NCBI GenBank assembly: GCA_013792075.1
Contig: VMSR01000095.1
Location: 1-64,000, forward strand
DNA: 64,000 nt
Direction: 5' to 3'
Origin: Desulfobacula sp.
Lineage (GTDB): Bacteria; Desulfobacterota; Desulfobacteria; Desulfobacterales; Desulfobacteraceae
Shown here: positions 9,036 through 18,375 of the stretch, in pieces
How positions within the stretch are numbered: the first letter of the stretch is position 1
Layout: every line of letters starts with the position of its first letter
Notes under the pieces: generated by a model
What the model was told of the DNA's origin: nothing
The model's database searches: none
Seen by the model: only the letters and a program-made list of their open reading frames with translations
Made by a program: the position numbers and the translations under genes

Positions 9036-9397
9036 ATTTTACTACTCCTGTTTTGTCTGTTACCTGGCCTGGATATTTGTTGTTTTAGTTCGTCGAGCAT
9101 CATGGACATTTTTTGAAGCTCTGGCACCCTTGCGGCACGTTCCTGGAATGGTATAGTTGAGCTTGAATCTTCTATCCAATCAGCAAGGTTTGTTGCTTTT
9201 TCCCATAAAGTATCAAACTGGTTTTGGTACGGATTTTCATTTTGAATCTTAGGTACAATAAGTGCAAAAGGTGCAAAAGCCTTAGTTTTCCCCTTTTCTT
9301 CGACCTTTTGTATGTTTTGCACCTTTTGCATATAGGGTTTAGAATTTATCTTTTCTTGTTCCGTTCCCATATTTTCACGCCATCCCATCATGCCCAT
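9032..9397 (-). CDS. Hypothetical helical protein of the element
   Basis: A 121-residue hydrophilic, mostly helical protein (EKATNLADWIEDS, then PELQKMSMMLDELKQQI at the end), without a known domain. Its start overlaps the end of the Toprim/DUF3987 gene (ATGA-type coupling; ATG at 9397 or 9391), so it belongs to the replication operon. It may be an accessory to the replication protein. No further function can be given. Confidence 0.6.
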   Translation of the reverse strand: MGMMGWRENMGTEQEKINSKPYMQKVQNIQKVEEKGKTKAFAPFALIVPKIQNENPYQNQFDTLWEKATNLADWIEDSSSTIPFQERAARVPELQKMSMMLDELKQQISRPGNRQNRSSKI

Positions 9398-11844
9398 CTT
9401 TTTGCAAATTCAGGATTCACACTATATTCAATGGAAGGTCTTCCCCCAGTTTTTTTTGTCAATTCCTGGATGTAATGATGTTCGACTAAAACCTTTAATG
9501 GTTCTTCAAGTTTTGAGACTTTTTGAAATTTTCCTTGATGAGCATTGAAACAATCTCTTTTTGTAAACACTTCAAGTCTATTTCGTTTCACCCACCGCCA
9601 CACCTTGCGAGCACCTTCGAGGGATATATCTGCGCCCATCAAGTCAAAGGCTATGAGTGCATGATCTGAAAGTATTGAGGCAATTTCAAGGGCATTCTCC
9701 ATCGTTTCAAGCTCAACTTTTTGCTCCCACGGTTTATGAGGGTTTTGGGCACAATGCAGTAATCCTGCAATTCTTGCCGCCGCCCCTGGGAGTTTCCCCG
9801 CCCAATCTGTTAGATATTCAAATCGTCCACCCTCCCGCAGGTCTTTTTCAACCGTCATGTAGAAATCAGACCATTCCCGGTATGCGCCCTTGGATAGATG
9901 CAAAACATATGGCCGCCTCTCTCCTGATTCATTTTCGTCGTGTTCAATGTTCAAGAGTGCACAAACTAAATTGTTGTAGTTGTTTTTAATGTTTTCCGGT
10001 ACTGGTTCAGAATCCAAACCTCTATGTCCAAGGTTTGATTTAGGCAAGAAATAAAGGATCCTTGCAAGCAACCCCTTCCCTCTGAATCCTGGTTTATCAG
10101 CCAATCCCCTCAATACTTCCGGTTGGGGTGATAATCCAAGGGTCAGTGCTGGGTTATCAAGCAAAACCGGCTCACGGCTCCCTCTATCAACCCGTACAGG
10201 GTCCCCGGAGTGGCCTTGTAAAAATAAATCAAGATTTGCAACCCCACCTGAGTATCGGCCTCCGATAATTTCAAAAATGCCGCCCTCTGCTGATATGATT
10301 GACATTTTTTCATCATGAGCATTTAAGAGGGTTCCAAGGTGTTCAGTGGTTATATCTTGAGCCCAAAGCTTGGGGAAAATCGGAACTTGCACCAGATTGT
10401 TTTCGATATCCAGGATTTCGGCTTCTATGTCCTCCAATTCATCTTTGTTGGCACTCCCATATTTTCCTCGTAATGATTTAAGTCTTGCCTCCTGGTTTTT
10501 TAATTTGATGGAATCTTGTTTAATGGCTGGCTCAAGCTCTGCATGTTTCCATCTTTCCCATTGGTTTAAAGGCTTCGTTATCTTTATTAAAACAGACGAT
10601 TTTCTATTTGCAGGACCCAAAGCGGTAACCACCCATATATTAAGGGGTTCTTGATATCCTGGTTTAATTTGAATAATAATTTTACCCTGGCAGGCGGTTG
10701 CAAGGACCGATAATATTAATCCGACCGCAAGCTCTATGGGTGTCTCGGTTTCAATCGAAACCGCCTTTGCCATATCACCTACAATATCAGGCAAAATGGC
10801 AGGGTCCATAGTTTGAACATGATCCTCGTTTAGGGGAATTGGTTTTTCCCATTCTTCTCCTGATACAGCCCAGGTTTTTTTAAATGCTGTTTTTACTGCC
10901 TCCAGACCTTGTGCCATATACAAGTCATTAAAATCTGAATCATACGGACAAAGACAGAATTTTGCCTCAATTGCATTGGCTGCTTCTTCCCCCTTCTCTT
11001 TACCGGCATTGCCCTTGCCCTGCCGTTCTTTTTCAATGTCATTATCGGCTGCAATGATAATGTTATGGTTAGGATACATCTTCCTTATAATAGGGGCCAC
11101 CACGGGAATATTTCCCGCAGTAAAGGAACAAATGACATCCGCCCCTGTGGCATCCCAGATCGTGGCCACCGTGGCCAATCCCTCTCCAATGATTATATTA
11201 TTGGTTCCAAAATCCCCGGGGATTCGGTAAAACATTCCTTTCCGTTCCCCCCCGGGCTGGTTTTGTTTTACCCCATTTTCATCAATGTATTGCAGGGAAA
11301 CAAGCTGGCCGTGTTCGTTTATGGTGGGGACCAGCAGCCGTGGACGGCCACAATGGTCCCTGCCCAGCTTTAATCCATACCCATGTTTCAGTCCTTTATT
11401 AACAAGGTATGGGTGCCCGCCTGGCTCAACGGGTGTGCCCGCTTTCCATTGTTCGTTTGCCTGGATTTTGGCCTGGGCGTGTTTTATCTTCTTCTCGGCT
11501 ACCTGGGTTTCATTGATCTGTTTTATCCGTTTTTGAATCCGGGCGTCTTCCTCGGGAGACATTTCACCTTTTTTTTTGCTGCAAAAGGTTTTTTTTACCT
11601 CCCCCCAATTCCATGCAGCACATGACCCCGCCACGAAATCTCCATCATGGAAACCGGCATACCAGGCCACGTTATCTTCCCCAAACCTGTGGGTCTTCCC
11701 GTCCAGGATAAGCGGGCCTTGTGGGAATAGATCATACTGGGCCATATGTTCCCGGAATTTTTCCACGGGATCCTGAAATTCTTGCTCAGGTGGCTGGTAT
11801 GCCTTGTATGGTTTGGAGTCTTCTTGATTACTAAAATTTAACAT
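9388..11844 (-). CDS. Toprim / DUF3987 replication protein
   Basis: About 818 residues. The first third resembles phage and plasmid primases: a stretch HPYLVNKGLK...RPRLLVPT, then a Toprim-like domain (about 225-330) with IIIGEGLATVATIW and IIIAADND. The second half matches DUF3987, an ATPase/helicase-like domain found in mobile-element replication proteins, with ALGPANRKSSVL in the place of a P-loop and a C-terminal winged-helix-like end. It is the likely replication initiator or primase-helicase of the small element. ATG at 11844 is preferred to a TTG at 11925 although neither has a strong ribosome site. Confidence 0.75.
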   Translation of the reverse strand: MLNFSNQEDSKPYKAYQPPEQEFQDPVEKFREHMAQYDLFPQGPLILDGKTHRFGEDNVAWYAGFHDGDFVAGSCAAWNWGEVKKTFCSKKKGEMSPEEDARIQKRIKQINETQVAEKKIKHAQAKIQANEQWKAGTPVEPGGHPYLVNKGLKHGYGLKLGRDHCGRPRLLVPTINEHGQLVSLQYIDENGVKQNQPGGERKGMFYRIPGDFGTNNIIIGEGLATVATIWDATGADVICSFTAGNIPVVAPIIRKMYPNHNIIIAADNDIEKERQGKGNAGKEKGEEAANAIEAKFCLCPYDSDFNDLYMAQGLEAVKTAFKKTWAVSGEEWEKPIPLNEDHVQTMDPAILPDIVGDMAKAVSIETETPIELAVGLILSVLATACQGKIIIQIKPGYQEPLNIWVVTALGPANRKSSVLIKITKPLNQWERWKHAELEPAIKQDSIKLKNQEARLKSLRGKYGSANKDELEDIEAEILDIENNLVQVPIFPKLWAQDITTEHLGTLLNAHDEKMSIISAEGGIFEIIGGRYSGGVANLDLFLQGHSGDPVRVDRGSREPVLLDNPALTLGLSPQPEVLRGLADKPGFRGKGLLARILYFLPKSNLGHRGLDSEPVPENIKNNYNNLVCALLNIEHDENESGERRPYVLHLSKGAYREWSDFYMTVEKDLREGGRFEYLTDWAGKLPGAAARIAGLLHCAQNPHKPWEQKVELETMENALEIASILSDHALIAFDLMGADISLEGARKVWRWVKRNRLEVFTKRDCFNAHQGKFQKVSKLEEPLKVLVEHHYIQELTKKTGGRPSIEYSVNPEFAKRWA

Positions 11845-12109
11845 ATATGTTTTTGTCCATTTCTTTGAAAAAATATCGAATGATATCAAGGATAAAAAGG
11901 AGGAGGGATTGACACGGCCGCCCAATAATTGTTAACATATCGGTGATGTGGCATGGAATCCCTCCCAGGATTTTCCCGCTCAAAATTGCCTTGGCTGGGC
12001 TGCAATCCCGCCAGGGCTTTTTATTTTTTTTGGGCCTGCTCTTATCATTCTTTGGTTCCTTCTTGGTTTACAATTTGGTAAATTGCTGGATAAAAAAAAG
12101 GAGACATTT

Positions 12110-12373
12110 TTACTTTCTCCCAATTTGCCCAGTAGGTGCGTAGGAGGTTAAATTTTCAGCCCAATACGGCAGGAAACCCTTCATATCAACCAAGGTCATG
12201 CGGCCACGCTTAAAAAACCATTCTCTTGGTATTTTCCCCTCCGCCAACCGGTTACGCATGGTTTGGGGTGCAGGCAGGGCTGAATAGTTTTTGAAATCAT
12301 TCAGAGCTACAATGGGGCCTGTAAGTACAAGCATGTCTTCGGCAAATTGACTTTTTTTCTTTTCAAGTGACAT
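12110..12373 (-). CDS. Small DNA-binding-like protein
   Basis: An 87-residue protein whose middle (TMRNRLAEGKIPREWFFKRG) looks like the winged helix of excisionase/AlpA-type proteins, where a short helix-turn-helix is followed by a wing. ATG has GGAG at seven bases. It sits between the integrase operon and the replication gene, a common place for an excisionase or element regulator. The assignment is by position and shape, not by a firm motif. Confidence 0.5.
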   Translation of the reverse strand: MSLEKKKSQFAEDMLVLTGPIVALNDFKNYSALPAPQTMRNRLAEGKIPREWFFKRGRMTLVDMKGFLPYWAENLTSYAPTGQIGRK

Positions 12374-12502
12374 TTTAAATCTCCAAGTTTCGTTGTTTTT
12401 TACCCTCGGTCTCCCGTGGGCGGTTGTGTTGAACTTGGAAAGATAATCTCATAGGACTTTGGATTATGCCATCATCAGCAAGGCGCTTTCCATGTGAGAA
12501 AA

Positions 12503-12540
12503 CAAAAAAAAAGCCTGCATCCAAAAATTGGAGAACAGGC
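12503..12540 (-). terminator. Terminator of the integrase operon
   Basis: On the minus strand, GCCTG (12540-12536) pairs with CAGGC (12517-12513) and is followed by nine T residues. It lies 44 bases beyond the stop of the gene at 12584. Confidence 0.75.
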
Positions 12541-12583
12541 CCTTTGAGTTTGTAAAACTTTTTAATTACGAATAGTTAAATCT

Positions 12584-13180
12584 TCAGTTTTTAAGATTTT
12601 TTTTATATTTTTCGGGTACGTATTCAAGAGGGAGAGGATCTTTTCCGGAATCCGCTTTAGTCAGTTTGCTAAGAAGGTTGGCAATTGATTCTTGGGTTAA
12701 ATGAAATTTCTCTGACAGTTCTTCATGTATTTCATGATTTTTAAGACCATCTTTTTTTGCCAGGTTAGCGTCTCTTTGTATTTTTAAATTCCTAAAGTTA
12801 TTCTCAATATTACCAAATATTGGCCTTGGTGCCCCCTTTTTGCCTTTTTTGCGTAGCCTTGTTTCAATATATCCATCACACAAATAAATTATCAATATCT
12901 CTGGAATAGGTAGCTTAGGGGGCCTGTGGCGAACAGCCTGGGCCACTTCCTTTCTGGGCCACTCAATACCAGCAAGTACCAGAATAGCCATAAAGGCAAG
13001 GGTTTCCCTAAAGTAATAAATACGTCCCATCTCGTCTAAATTTGAAACAGAAACATCGTACTTTTGAGCAAGTTCTTCCATTGTTGCATTTGGATCATCA
13101 CCAAAGAAAAATGGATAAGCAAGATCGATGAACTCTTTTTTTAACAGACGCTCCTTTTCATACTTGGCATCGTTACTCAT
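12584..13180 (-). CDS. Hypothetical protein co-transcribed with the integrase
   Basis: A 198-residue protein, charged and helical. The segment ATMEELAQKYDVSVSNLDEM near residue 30 resembles a sigma-70-region-4 or HTH-type helix pair, so DNA binding is possible. Its ATG overlaps the end of the integrase gene by eight bases and has an AGGTGG site, so the two are translated together. A recombination directionality or regulatory role would fit, but this is inference. No named family recognised. Confidence 0.55.
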   Translation of the reverse strand: MSNDAKYEKERLLKKEFIDLAYPFFFGDDPNATMEELAQKYDVSVSNLDEMGRIYYFRETLAFMAILVLAGIEWPRKEVAQAVRHRPPKLPIPEILIIYLCDGYIETRLRKKGKKGAPRPIFGNIENNFRNLKIQRDANLAKKDGLKNHEIHEELSEKFHLTQESIANLLSKLTKADSGKDPLPLEYVPEKYKKNLKN

Positions 13181-14396
13181 TCCGAACCACCTTTCTCATG
13201 GGGATAACCTTCCCGCCCTCTTTCAGATTGTCTAAATAATCTGCCCATACCTGCATCATTTCCGCTCTTTCTGGCAAATAATGGGCATGATTATAAGCAG
13301 CCCGGACGCCATTTGGATCCTTGTGAGCCAATTGAGCTTCAATTAATTCTGTTTTCCACCCAAGCTCATGCAAAAGGGTAGAAGTCATTCCACGGAAACC
13401 ATGACCGGACATTTCTTCCGTGCTGTATCCCATCCGACGCAGGGCGGACAAAATACCATTGTTACTCATTGGGCGGGCAGATGTACGGGGGGAAGGGAAA
13501 AGATATTTACCGCCGCTTGTTTTTGGTTTTAAATCAATGATAATTTCAAGCGCCTGCCGGGACAGCGGAACAATGTGTTTTATTCGGCCCTTCATTTTTT
13601 CCGGGGGTATTGTCCAAACCTCCCGGTCAAAATCAATTTCATCCCATTCCGCATGGCGCAATTCACCAGGCCGGACAAATACCAGGGGGGCTAACCTTAA
13701 TGCCGCCCTGGTGACAGCAGTGCCAACATAATCATCAATGGCCCGCATCAACGCTCCCACTTCTTTTGGATCGGTAATGGCAGCCATGTGTTTGGCCTTG
13801 GTAGGTATCAATGCACCACGCAGATCCCTGGCCGGATCAGAATGGAGTATCCCACAAGCGATACAATATCTGAAAACTTGGGAACAAATAGTTTTGATTC
13901 TGTGTGCGCTTTCAATAGCGCCTCTGGATTCAACCCGCTGGCAGAGAATTAACACTTCCCGTGCTGTTATATCTGAAACGTGTCGGTCTTTGAGATAGGG
14001 AAGGATATCACGATCCAAGCGAGATTGAACCGTTCGTTCATGGCCCTGGGTCCAATTTTGTTTTGATACCCATTCATTTGCCAGGGCACCAAAAGAATTT
14101 TCATAAACGGCTGATCTTGTAGCTTTGGCAAGTTTTTTTTCAAGGCCGGGGTCCATCCCTTCGTCAAGTTGTAACCGGGCGGCATGATGTTTATTTCGAG
14201 CTTCTTTCAATGTAAGATCAGGATAAGAGCCGATAGCAAGAGTTTTTTGTTTACCCCCGTATCGGTAATTATACCGCCAGTACCGTCCAGATTTGTTAAC
14301 CAGCAGGCACAACCCTTCCCCATCTGATATTTTGATTTGCTTTTTGTTAGGGGGGAGCTTTGCAGCCTGCACATGCATTGATGTTAATTTCCCCAT
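13173..14396 (-). CDS. int: P4-type tyrosine integrase
   Basis: A 407-residue site-specific recombinase with an N-terminal DUF4102 arm-binding domain (about 1-90, KLPPNKKQIKISDGEGLCL), a core-binding domain, and the catalytic domain. Visible catalytic residues are R in PGELRHAEW, HxxR in HGFR, and the C-terminal tyrosine in NHAHYLPER. I start at the ATG at 14396, which has GGAGGTGG; the longer form at 14471 has no such site. It lies 270 bases from an ssrA 3'-end fragment, the classic target of this family, and leads an operon with the 198-residue protein. Confidence 0.92.
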   Translation of the reverse strand: MGKLTSMHVQAAKLPPNKKQIKISDGEGLCLLVNKSGRYWRYNYRYGGKQKTLAIGSYPDLTLKEARNKHHAARLQLDEGMDPGLEKKLAKATRSAVYENSFGALANEWVSKQNWTQGHERTVQSRLDRDILPYLKDRHVSDITAREVLILCQRVESRGAIESAHRIKTICSQVFRYCIACGILHSDPARDLRGALIPTKAKHMAAITDPKEVGALMRAIDDYVGTAVTRAALRLAPLVFVRPGELRHAEWDEIDFDREVWTIPPEKMKGRIKHIVPLSRQALEIIIDLKPKTSGGKYLFPSPRTSARPMSNNGILSALRRMGYSTEEMSGHGFRGMTSTLLHELGWKTELIEAQLAHKDPNGVRAAYNHAHYLPERAEMMQVWADYLDNLKEGGKVIPMRKVVRNE

Positions 14397-14664
14397 TTTC
14401 CACCTCCGTTTGTTGGTATCTAATCCCTTTGCCTGATGGTACTTTCTTTGTATGGGCAAATAATCCAGCAATAAAGGCTTTCAAGCATATTGTTGGTACC
14501 TAAAATCATATAAATGACCACGTACCAACATAGATACCAACAAAATTATGGTATGTCAAATTCCAACCCCAGTTAACTATGGTTGGAATTCTCTGAACAA
14601 ATTGTATTTTTTTGAATTATTTCAGTTACTTGAGGTTGACTTTGCGTAACCAAAAAAAGTGAGG

Positions 14665-14692
14665 TGGTGGAGGCGGCGGGAGTTGAACCCGC
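14665..14692 (-). other. ssrA (tmRNA) 3'-end fragment, attachment site
   Basis: Read on the minus strand, these 28 bases form a T arm (GCGGG-TTCAACT-CCCGC), a 7-base acceptor strand CGCCTCC and ACCA, exactly as at the 3' end of bacterial tmRNA. The tmRNA body, which should extend to about 15,040, is absent; that sequence is AT-rich and unrelated. The site is therefore an att remnant made by integration into ssrA. The orientation implies that an intact ssrA would lie to the right of the inserted DNA; none is seen in the window. Confidence 0.7.
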
Positions 14693-15253
14693 TCCCATCT
14701 TCTGAAAACCCTGCCAATAAAGGCCGAAAAAATATTGTGTCACTTATCTGTCACTTTTACTCCTATCGTCTCTTATAAAAAAACCATATGGGATTGTCAA
14801 TCATTGGATTACGTTAAATAGACAAACTATATATTTATCCCGAAAATTTGATTATCAATTCAAAAACCATCTTCATTAGTTAAAGCATCCACACTTCAAC
14901 AAAAAAAAGACAACACCTCACAACTTCAAGTTGTTAAGTAACTAATATCATTTGATATATTACAAAATATCTATATTATGGGAACAAAAAATTTGTAATT
15001 ATTTACCATGATCTCAGTGCATGAGGTTGCCGCTAAGCAGCTGGAGCAAAAGAGAACAAAACAGATCAAATTGACCTTTGTATGGGGATGGGGAATTTAA
15101 TCTGAAATAAAATTTTTTAATCGCTCACATCAGCCATGATGCGAGCTTTTTTTATGCCAAAAAATTGTCCCATTGGGACATTTGGGACAAATTATTTCCA
15201 CAAAACAATTTTAACGCCAGCGTTTGCCGGCAAAAAACCGGGAAGGAGAAAAA
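14693..15253. other. AT-rich junction region between two elements
   Basis: Non-coding, very AT-rich. It holds a possible 30-codon reading frame at 15008-15100 (starts MISVHEVAAKQ, ends VWGWGI) of unknown worth, and a hairpin at 15123-15146 (GCTCACATCA / TGATGCGAGC, one mismatch) followed by seven T. The hairpin lies about 100 bases before the SF3 helicase gene. Confidence 0.5.
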
Positions 15254-16669
15254 ATGACAGAAGCAAAAGTTGAGAGCACTTCAGATTCGCCTGAAGTAAA
15301 AACGAAAAAGGATGAAAAGACAGCAGAATTTAATTTCCCGCTGCATGACATAGGGAATGCAGAGAGATTCGTGCAGCAGCACGGTGGAGAAATTAGGTAC
15401 TGCCCGGAATTGAAGGCTTGGTTGATCTATACCGAGGGACAATGGGCGATACAGCGTAGCAAAACTTGGTTGTATCAGATGGCCAAACAAACCATTCAAA
15501 GCATGTGCGAAGAAGCGAAAAAAGAAGACCTATCGACTGGTCAGAAAGAAGACTTAACCAAGCATGCGAACTCATCATCGTCAAAAAGCCGCATGACTGC
15601 CATGCTTGATTTGGCCAGTATGGAGTCAACAATCCAGGCCAGTACCAACCTTTTTAATAAGAACCTCTGGCAACTGAACTGTTCAAATGGCACGCTGAAC
15701 CTGCAAACAAAGGCTTTACAAACTCAGCAGTCCTTTGACTTCATAACCAAGAAAATTACAACCCCTTATAATAAGGATGCAGGATGCCCGGAATGGAATA
15801 GCCTGCTTGACAAGGTTATGAATGGTGACCAGGAAAAAATCAAATTTCTACAACGGATTTTTGGTTATGCCCTCACCGGAGAAACCAGCGAACAGTGCCT
15901 GTTTATTTTTTATGGCTCTGGGGCTAACGGCAAATCCACGATCATTGAAGCGTTTCGGGATTTGTTGGGCGAGTATGCCATGAACATGTCGGCAGAGTCT
16001 TTGCTCCAGTCAAAAGCCATGATCCGAAATGACATCGCAAGGCTTAATGGTGCCAGGTTCGTGTCTGCTGTGGAAATTGGAATAGACAAAAAGCTCAATG
16101 AGTCCTTGGTCAAGCAATTGACCGGTGGCGACCAGGTAACCGCAAGGTTCCTCTACCGGGAACACTTTGAATACAAGCCAGAGTTCAAGCTGATCATTGC
16201 TGCGAACCATAAGCCGGAGATCAAAGGGGTTGATAATGGCATCTGGCGCCGGATATACATCATTCCCTTTGACGTGACCATCTCCTCAGACGAGATAGAT
16301 AAGGGCCTGCCAGCCAAATTAAAGCAGGAGCTTCCCGGAATACTGGCCTGGGCGGTTCAAGGTTGTTATGACTGGCAGGAACAAGGTTTGAATCCCCCTG
16401 ATAGCATCCTGTCAGCCACTGATAATTACCGAGCGGAGATGGATATTATTGCAGGCTTCATTGAGGACCTCTGTGAAACTGGTCCTGGCAAAAAGATTCC
16501 GCTTGGTGATCTTTATACCAGCTATCAAGAATGGGCGGATAAGGCCTGCCAAGATGCCCTGGGGAAAAAAGAGTTCGGCAATCTTATGCGCCAGAAAGGA
16601 TACTCACAAATGAAAAGCGGTGGGGTCAGATACTGGACGGGCATCTCAATCGAGAAGAAAGAGGCCTGA
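15254..16669 (+). CDS. Phage/plasmid D5-like SF3 helicase (primase C-terminal type)
   Basis: A 471-residue protein. The centre carries an SF3 helicase with Walker A GSGANGKS at residues 221-228, downstream KLIIAANHKPEIKG (motif C-like) and a D5_N-type region before it. A C-terminal winged helix (KKEFGNLMRQKGYSQ) follows. No primase domain is present at the N-terminus, which is short and charged; a separate primase may act with it. I start at the ATG at 15254 with AAGGAG, not the upstream 15224. It is probably the replicative helicase of the large element, which also has a full primase-helicase at 26652. Confidence 0.85.
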   Translation: MTEAKVESTSDSPEVKTKKDEKTAEFNFPLHDIGNAERFVQQHGGEIRYCPELKAWLIYTEGQWAIQRSKTWLYQMAKQTIQSMCEEAKKEDLSTGQKEDLTKHANSSSSKSRMTAMLDLASMESTIQASTNLFNKNLWQLNCSNGTLNLQTKALQTQQSFDFITKKITTPYNKDAGCPEWNSLLDKVMNGDQEKIKFLQRIFGYALTGETSEQCLFIFYGSGANGKSTIIEAFRDLLGEYAMNMSAESLLQSKAMIRNDIARLNGARFVSAVEIGIDKKLNESLVKQLTGGDQVTARFLYREHFEYKPEFKLIIAANHKPEIKGVDNGIWRRIYIIPFDVTISSDEIDKGLPAKLKQELPGILAWAVQGCYDWQEQGLNPPDSILSATDNYRAEMDIIAGFIEDLCETGPGKKIPLGDLYTSYQEWADKACQDALGKKEFGNLMRQKGYSQMKSGGVRYWTGISIEKKEA

Positions 16670-16710
16670 AAGCTAAAAATAACCCCAGACAACAATTTTC
16701 CGACGACAGT

Positions 16711-16740
16711 GCTGCCTTTTGGCGGCTTTTTTTATTTTAA
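16711..16740 (+). terminator. Hairpin with T-run after the SF3 helicase gene
   Basis: GCTGCC-tttt-GGCGGC, followed by seven T. It resembles an intrinsic terminator and is followed at once by a strong ribosome site (AAGGAGG, 16739-16745). Confidence 0.7.
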
Positions 16741-16794
16741 GGAGGTGGTGAAACACATGACCGTTTAAAAACGAAAACCAAACAACTTGTATTC

Positions 16795-16836
16795 ACAAAG
16801 GCTTGTTCCCATCTGGGTTCAAGCCTTTGTTATTTT
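16795..16836 (+). terminator. Leader hairpin before the ParB-like gene
   Basis: An 11-bp perfect stem (ACAAAGGCTTG / CAAGCCTTTGT) with a 14-base loop, ending in TATTTT, only about 20 bases before the ribosome site of the next gene. It can act as a terminator or attenuator. Confidence 0.7.
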
Positions 16837-16866
16837 AAACCAGTGAAAAAAAAAGGAGTTTTCAAA

Positions 16867-18315
16867 ATGAATGAATTTGTAAGAAAAGAGTCACACGAGA
16901 TTATGGAAATTTCACCGTATGACATTTTGGCAGATGAAGGATTGCGCCCACGCGCGACAACATATGAGTTGACCATTTATGAATATGCAGAGGCTTTGGA
17001 AAAAGGCATAACACTCCCACCAATTGACATCTATTCTGATGGGAAAGTCTATCTTCTCGCTGATGGATATTACCGCTTGGAGGCCTACAAGCTTGTAAAG
17101 TTTGATAGTATCCCTGCGATTGTGCATCAGGGCGGCAGGAAAGAAGCCTTAATCCACGCACTAGGGTCTAACACAGAACACGGGGTTCGGCGTACTAACG
17201 CTGACAAAGCCAAAGCTGTAACCATGGCACTGACCGATCCTGATATCGGTAAAACCAGTAACAATCAAATTGCACTAATCTGCGGGACCTCCCAACCTTA
17301 TGTCGGCAAAATCCGTAAGAGGCTCACTTGTAACGGTTACAAGTTTGGGACCACCCGGACATGTTCTGACGGTAGGGTCATGAATATTTCAGGTATCGGA
17401 ACAAAGCAGGAGACTATCCCTGCTCCTATTGAGCGAGAAGCACCGGCGGTTGAAGAGAATAATGATGAAGTAACCGGACCTTCTGAGAATGGAGATCAGG
17501 AAAATCTGGAAGATCAAGAGTCAAACCCGGAAACGAATGTTGACAAGGTCCCCGGGGATAACGATCTGGGGACAGGAACACAGGGTGATGCAAATATTCC
17601 CCCTGAACCTGTGGATAATAATTCTGAAGCCGGTGGATCGGAAGATGATGATGAAGAAACTCTTGATACCCAAGACAATGCTCCTGATTCAGACGACGTC
17701 ACTGATTTTGAAACCACTGAAACTGACCCTGCCCCTGAAGTTGATGACCTGGAAGAACCTGAAACCGTTGACAGTGAAACCTCGGATGAGGTTGTCATTG
17801 AAGAAGTAGACGAAATTCCTGGATCTGAAACCGATAGCCAAGACATGACTCAGAATGAATCTGGAGACGAAGGCAATGATCCGGATTCAGACGACACCAC
17901 TGAGCTTGGCGCTGGGGAAAATGATCCTGATGACAACGTTGATACCGACGATGAAGAACCTGAAATTGAACTTGAGCAAGATCCCGAACCTGATGAAGAT
18001 GCTGATCCTGAGAATGTTCCTCCTGTGATTGAACCTCCTGATACCAGTGACCTTGATGGAATTGATCCTGATGATTTGAAACTTCTGGTTGTCCATCTTC
18101 AAGGCACCACTAAGAAACAGGAAGAGGTGATAGAAGCTAAAAACAACCACATCGCTGATTTGGAGCAACAAGTGGAGGAATTGAAATCTGAAAATGAATG
18201 TCTGAAGATACAACTGCAGGCCCGTGCAAAAACGGAATCAGAGACTTCGGCATTTCTTGATATCAATGAAATGAATAAAATGGATGAAGAAGAAGACGCT
18301 TATTCCATGGCATAA
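16867..18315 (+). CDS. ParB-like protein with acidic tail and coiled coil
   Basis: A 482-residue protein in three parts. Residues about 10-105 are a ParB/Spo0J N-terminal domain (ISPYDILADEGLRPR, then LLADGYYRLEAYK and RRTNADKAKAVTMAL), followed by a short HTH-like part to about 150 (NNQIALICGTSQPYVGKIR). Residues about 185-400 are almost wholly D, E, P, T and S, without a repeat unit. The end holds a leucine-zipper-like coiled coil (IADLEQQVEELKSENECL). The ATG has AAGGAG. No parA lies next to it, so a transcription or replication role is as likely as partition. The acidic part may mimic DNA. Confidence 0.75.
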   Translation: MNEFVRKESHEIMEISPYDILADEGLRPRATTYELTIYEYAEALEKGITLPPIDIYSDGKVYLLADGYYRLEAYKLVKFDSIPAIVHQGGRKEALIHALGSNTEHGVRRTNADKAKAVTMALTDPDIGKTSNNQIALICGTSQPYVGKIRKRLTCNGYKFGTTRTCSDGRVMNISGIGTKQETIPAPIEREAPAVEENNDEVTGPSENGDQENLEDQESNPETNVDKVPGDNDLGTGTQGDANIPPEPVDNNSEAGGSEDDDEETLDTQDNAPDSDDVTDFETTETDPAPEVDDLEEPETVDSETSDEVVIEEVDEIPGSETDSQDMTQNESGDEGNDPDSDDTTELGAGENDPDDNVDTDDEEPEIELEQDPEPDEDADPENVPPVIEPPDTSDLDGIDPDDLKLLVVHLQGTTKKQEEVIEAKNNHIADLEQQVEELKSENECLKIQLQARAKTESETSAFLDINEMNKMDEEEDAYSMA

Positions 18316-18324
18316 ATCGATAGC

Positions 18325-18353
18325 GATGGGGCAGTCTGGATGGCTGCCTCATC
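18325..18353 (+). terminator. Leader hairpin before the 18376 gene
   Basis: GATGGGGCAG pairs with CTGCCTCATC (one G-U pair), loop of nine bases, then CTTTAAATTT. It lies directly before the GGGAG ribosome site of the next gene. Confidence 0.6.
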
Positions 18354-18375
18354 CTTTAAATTTAGGGAGAAAAAC

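Noticed and set aside
14665-15040. Complete tmRNA gene
   Set aside because: Only the last 28 bases fit. The tag reading frame and the 5' acceptor strand are missing in the following 350 bases.
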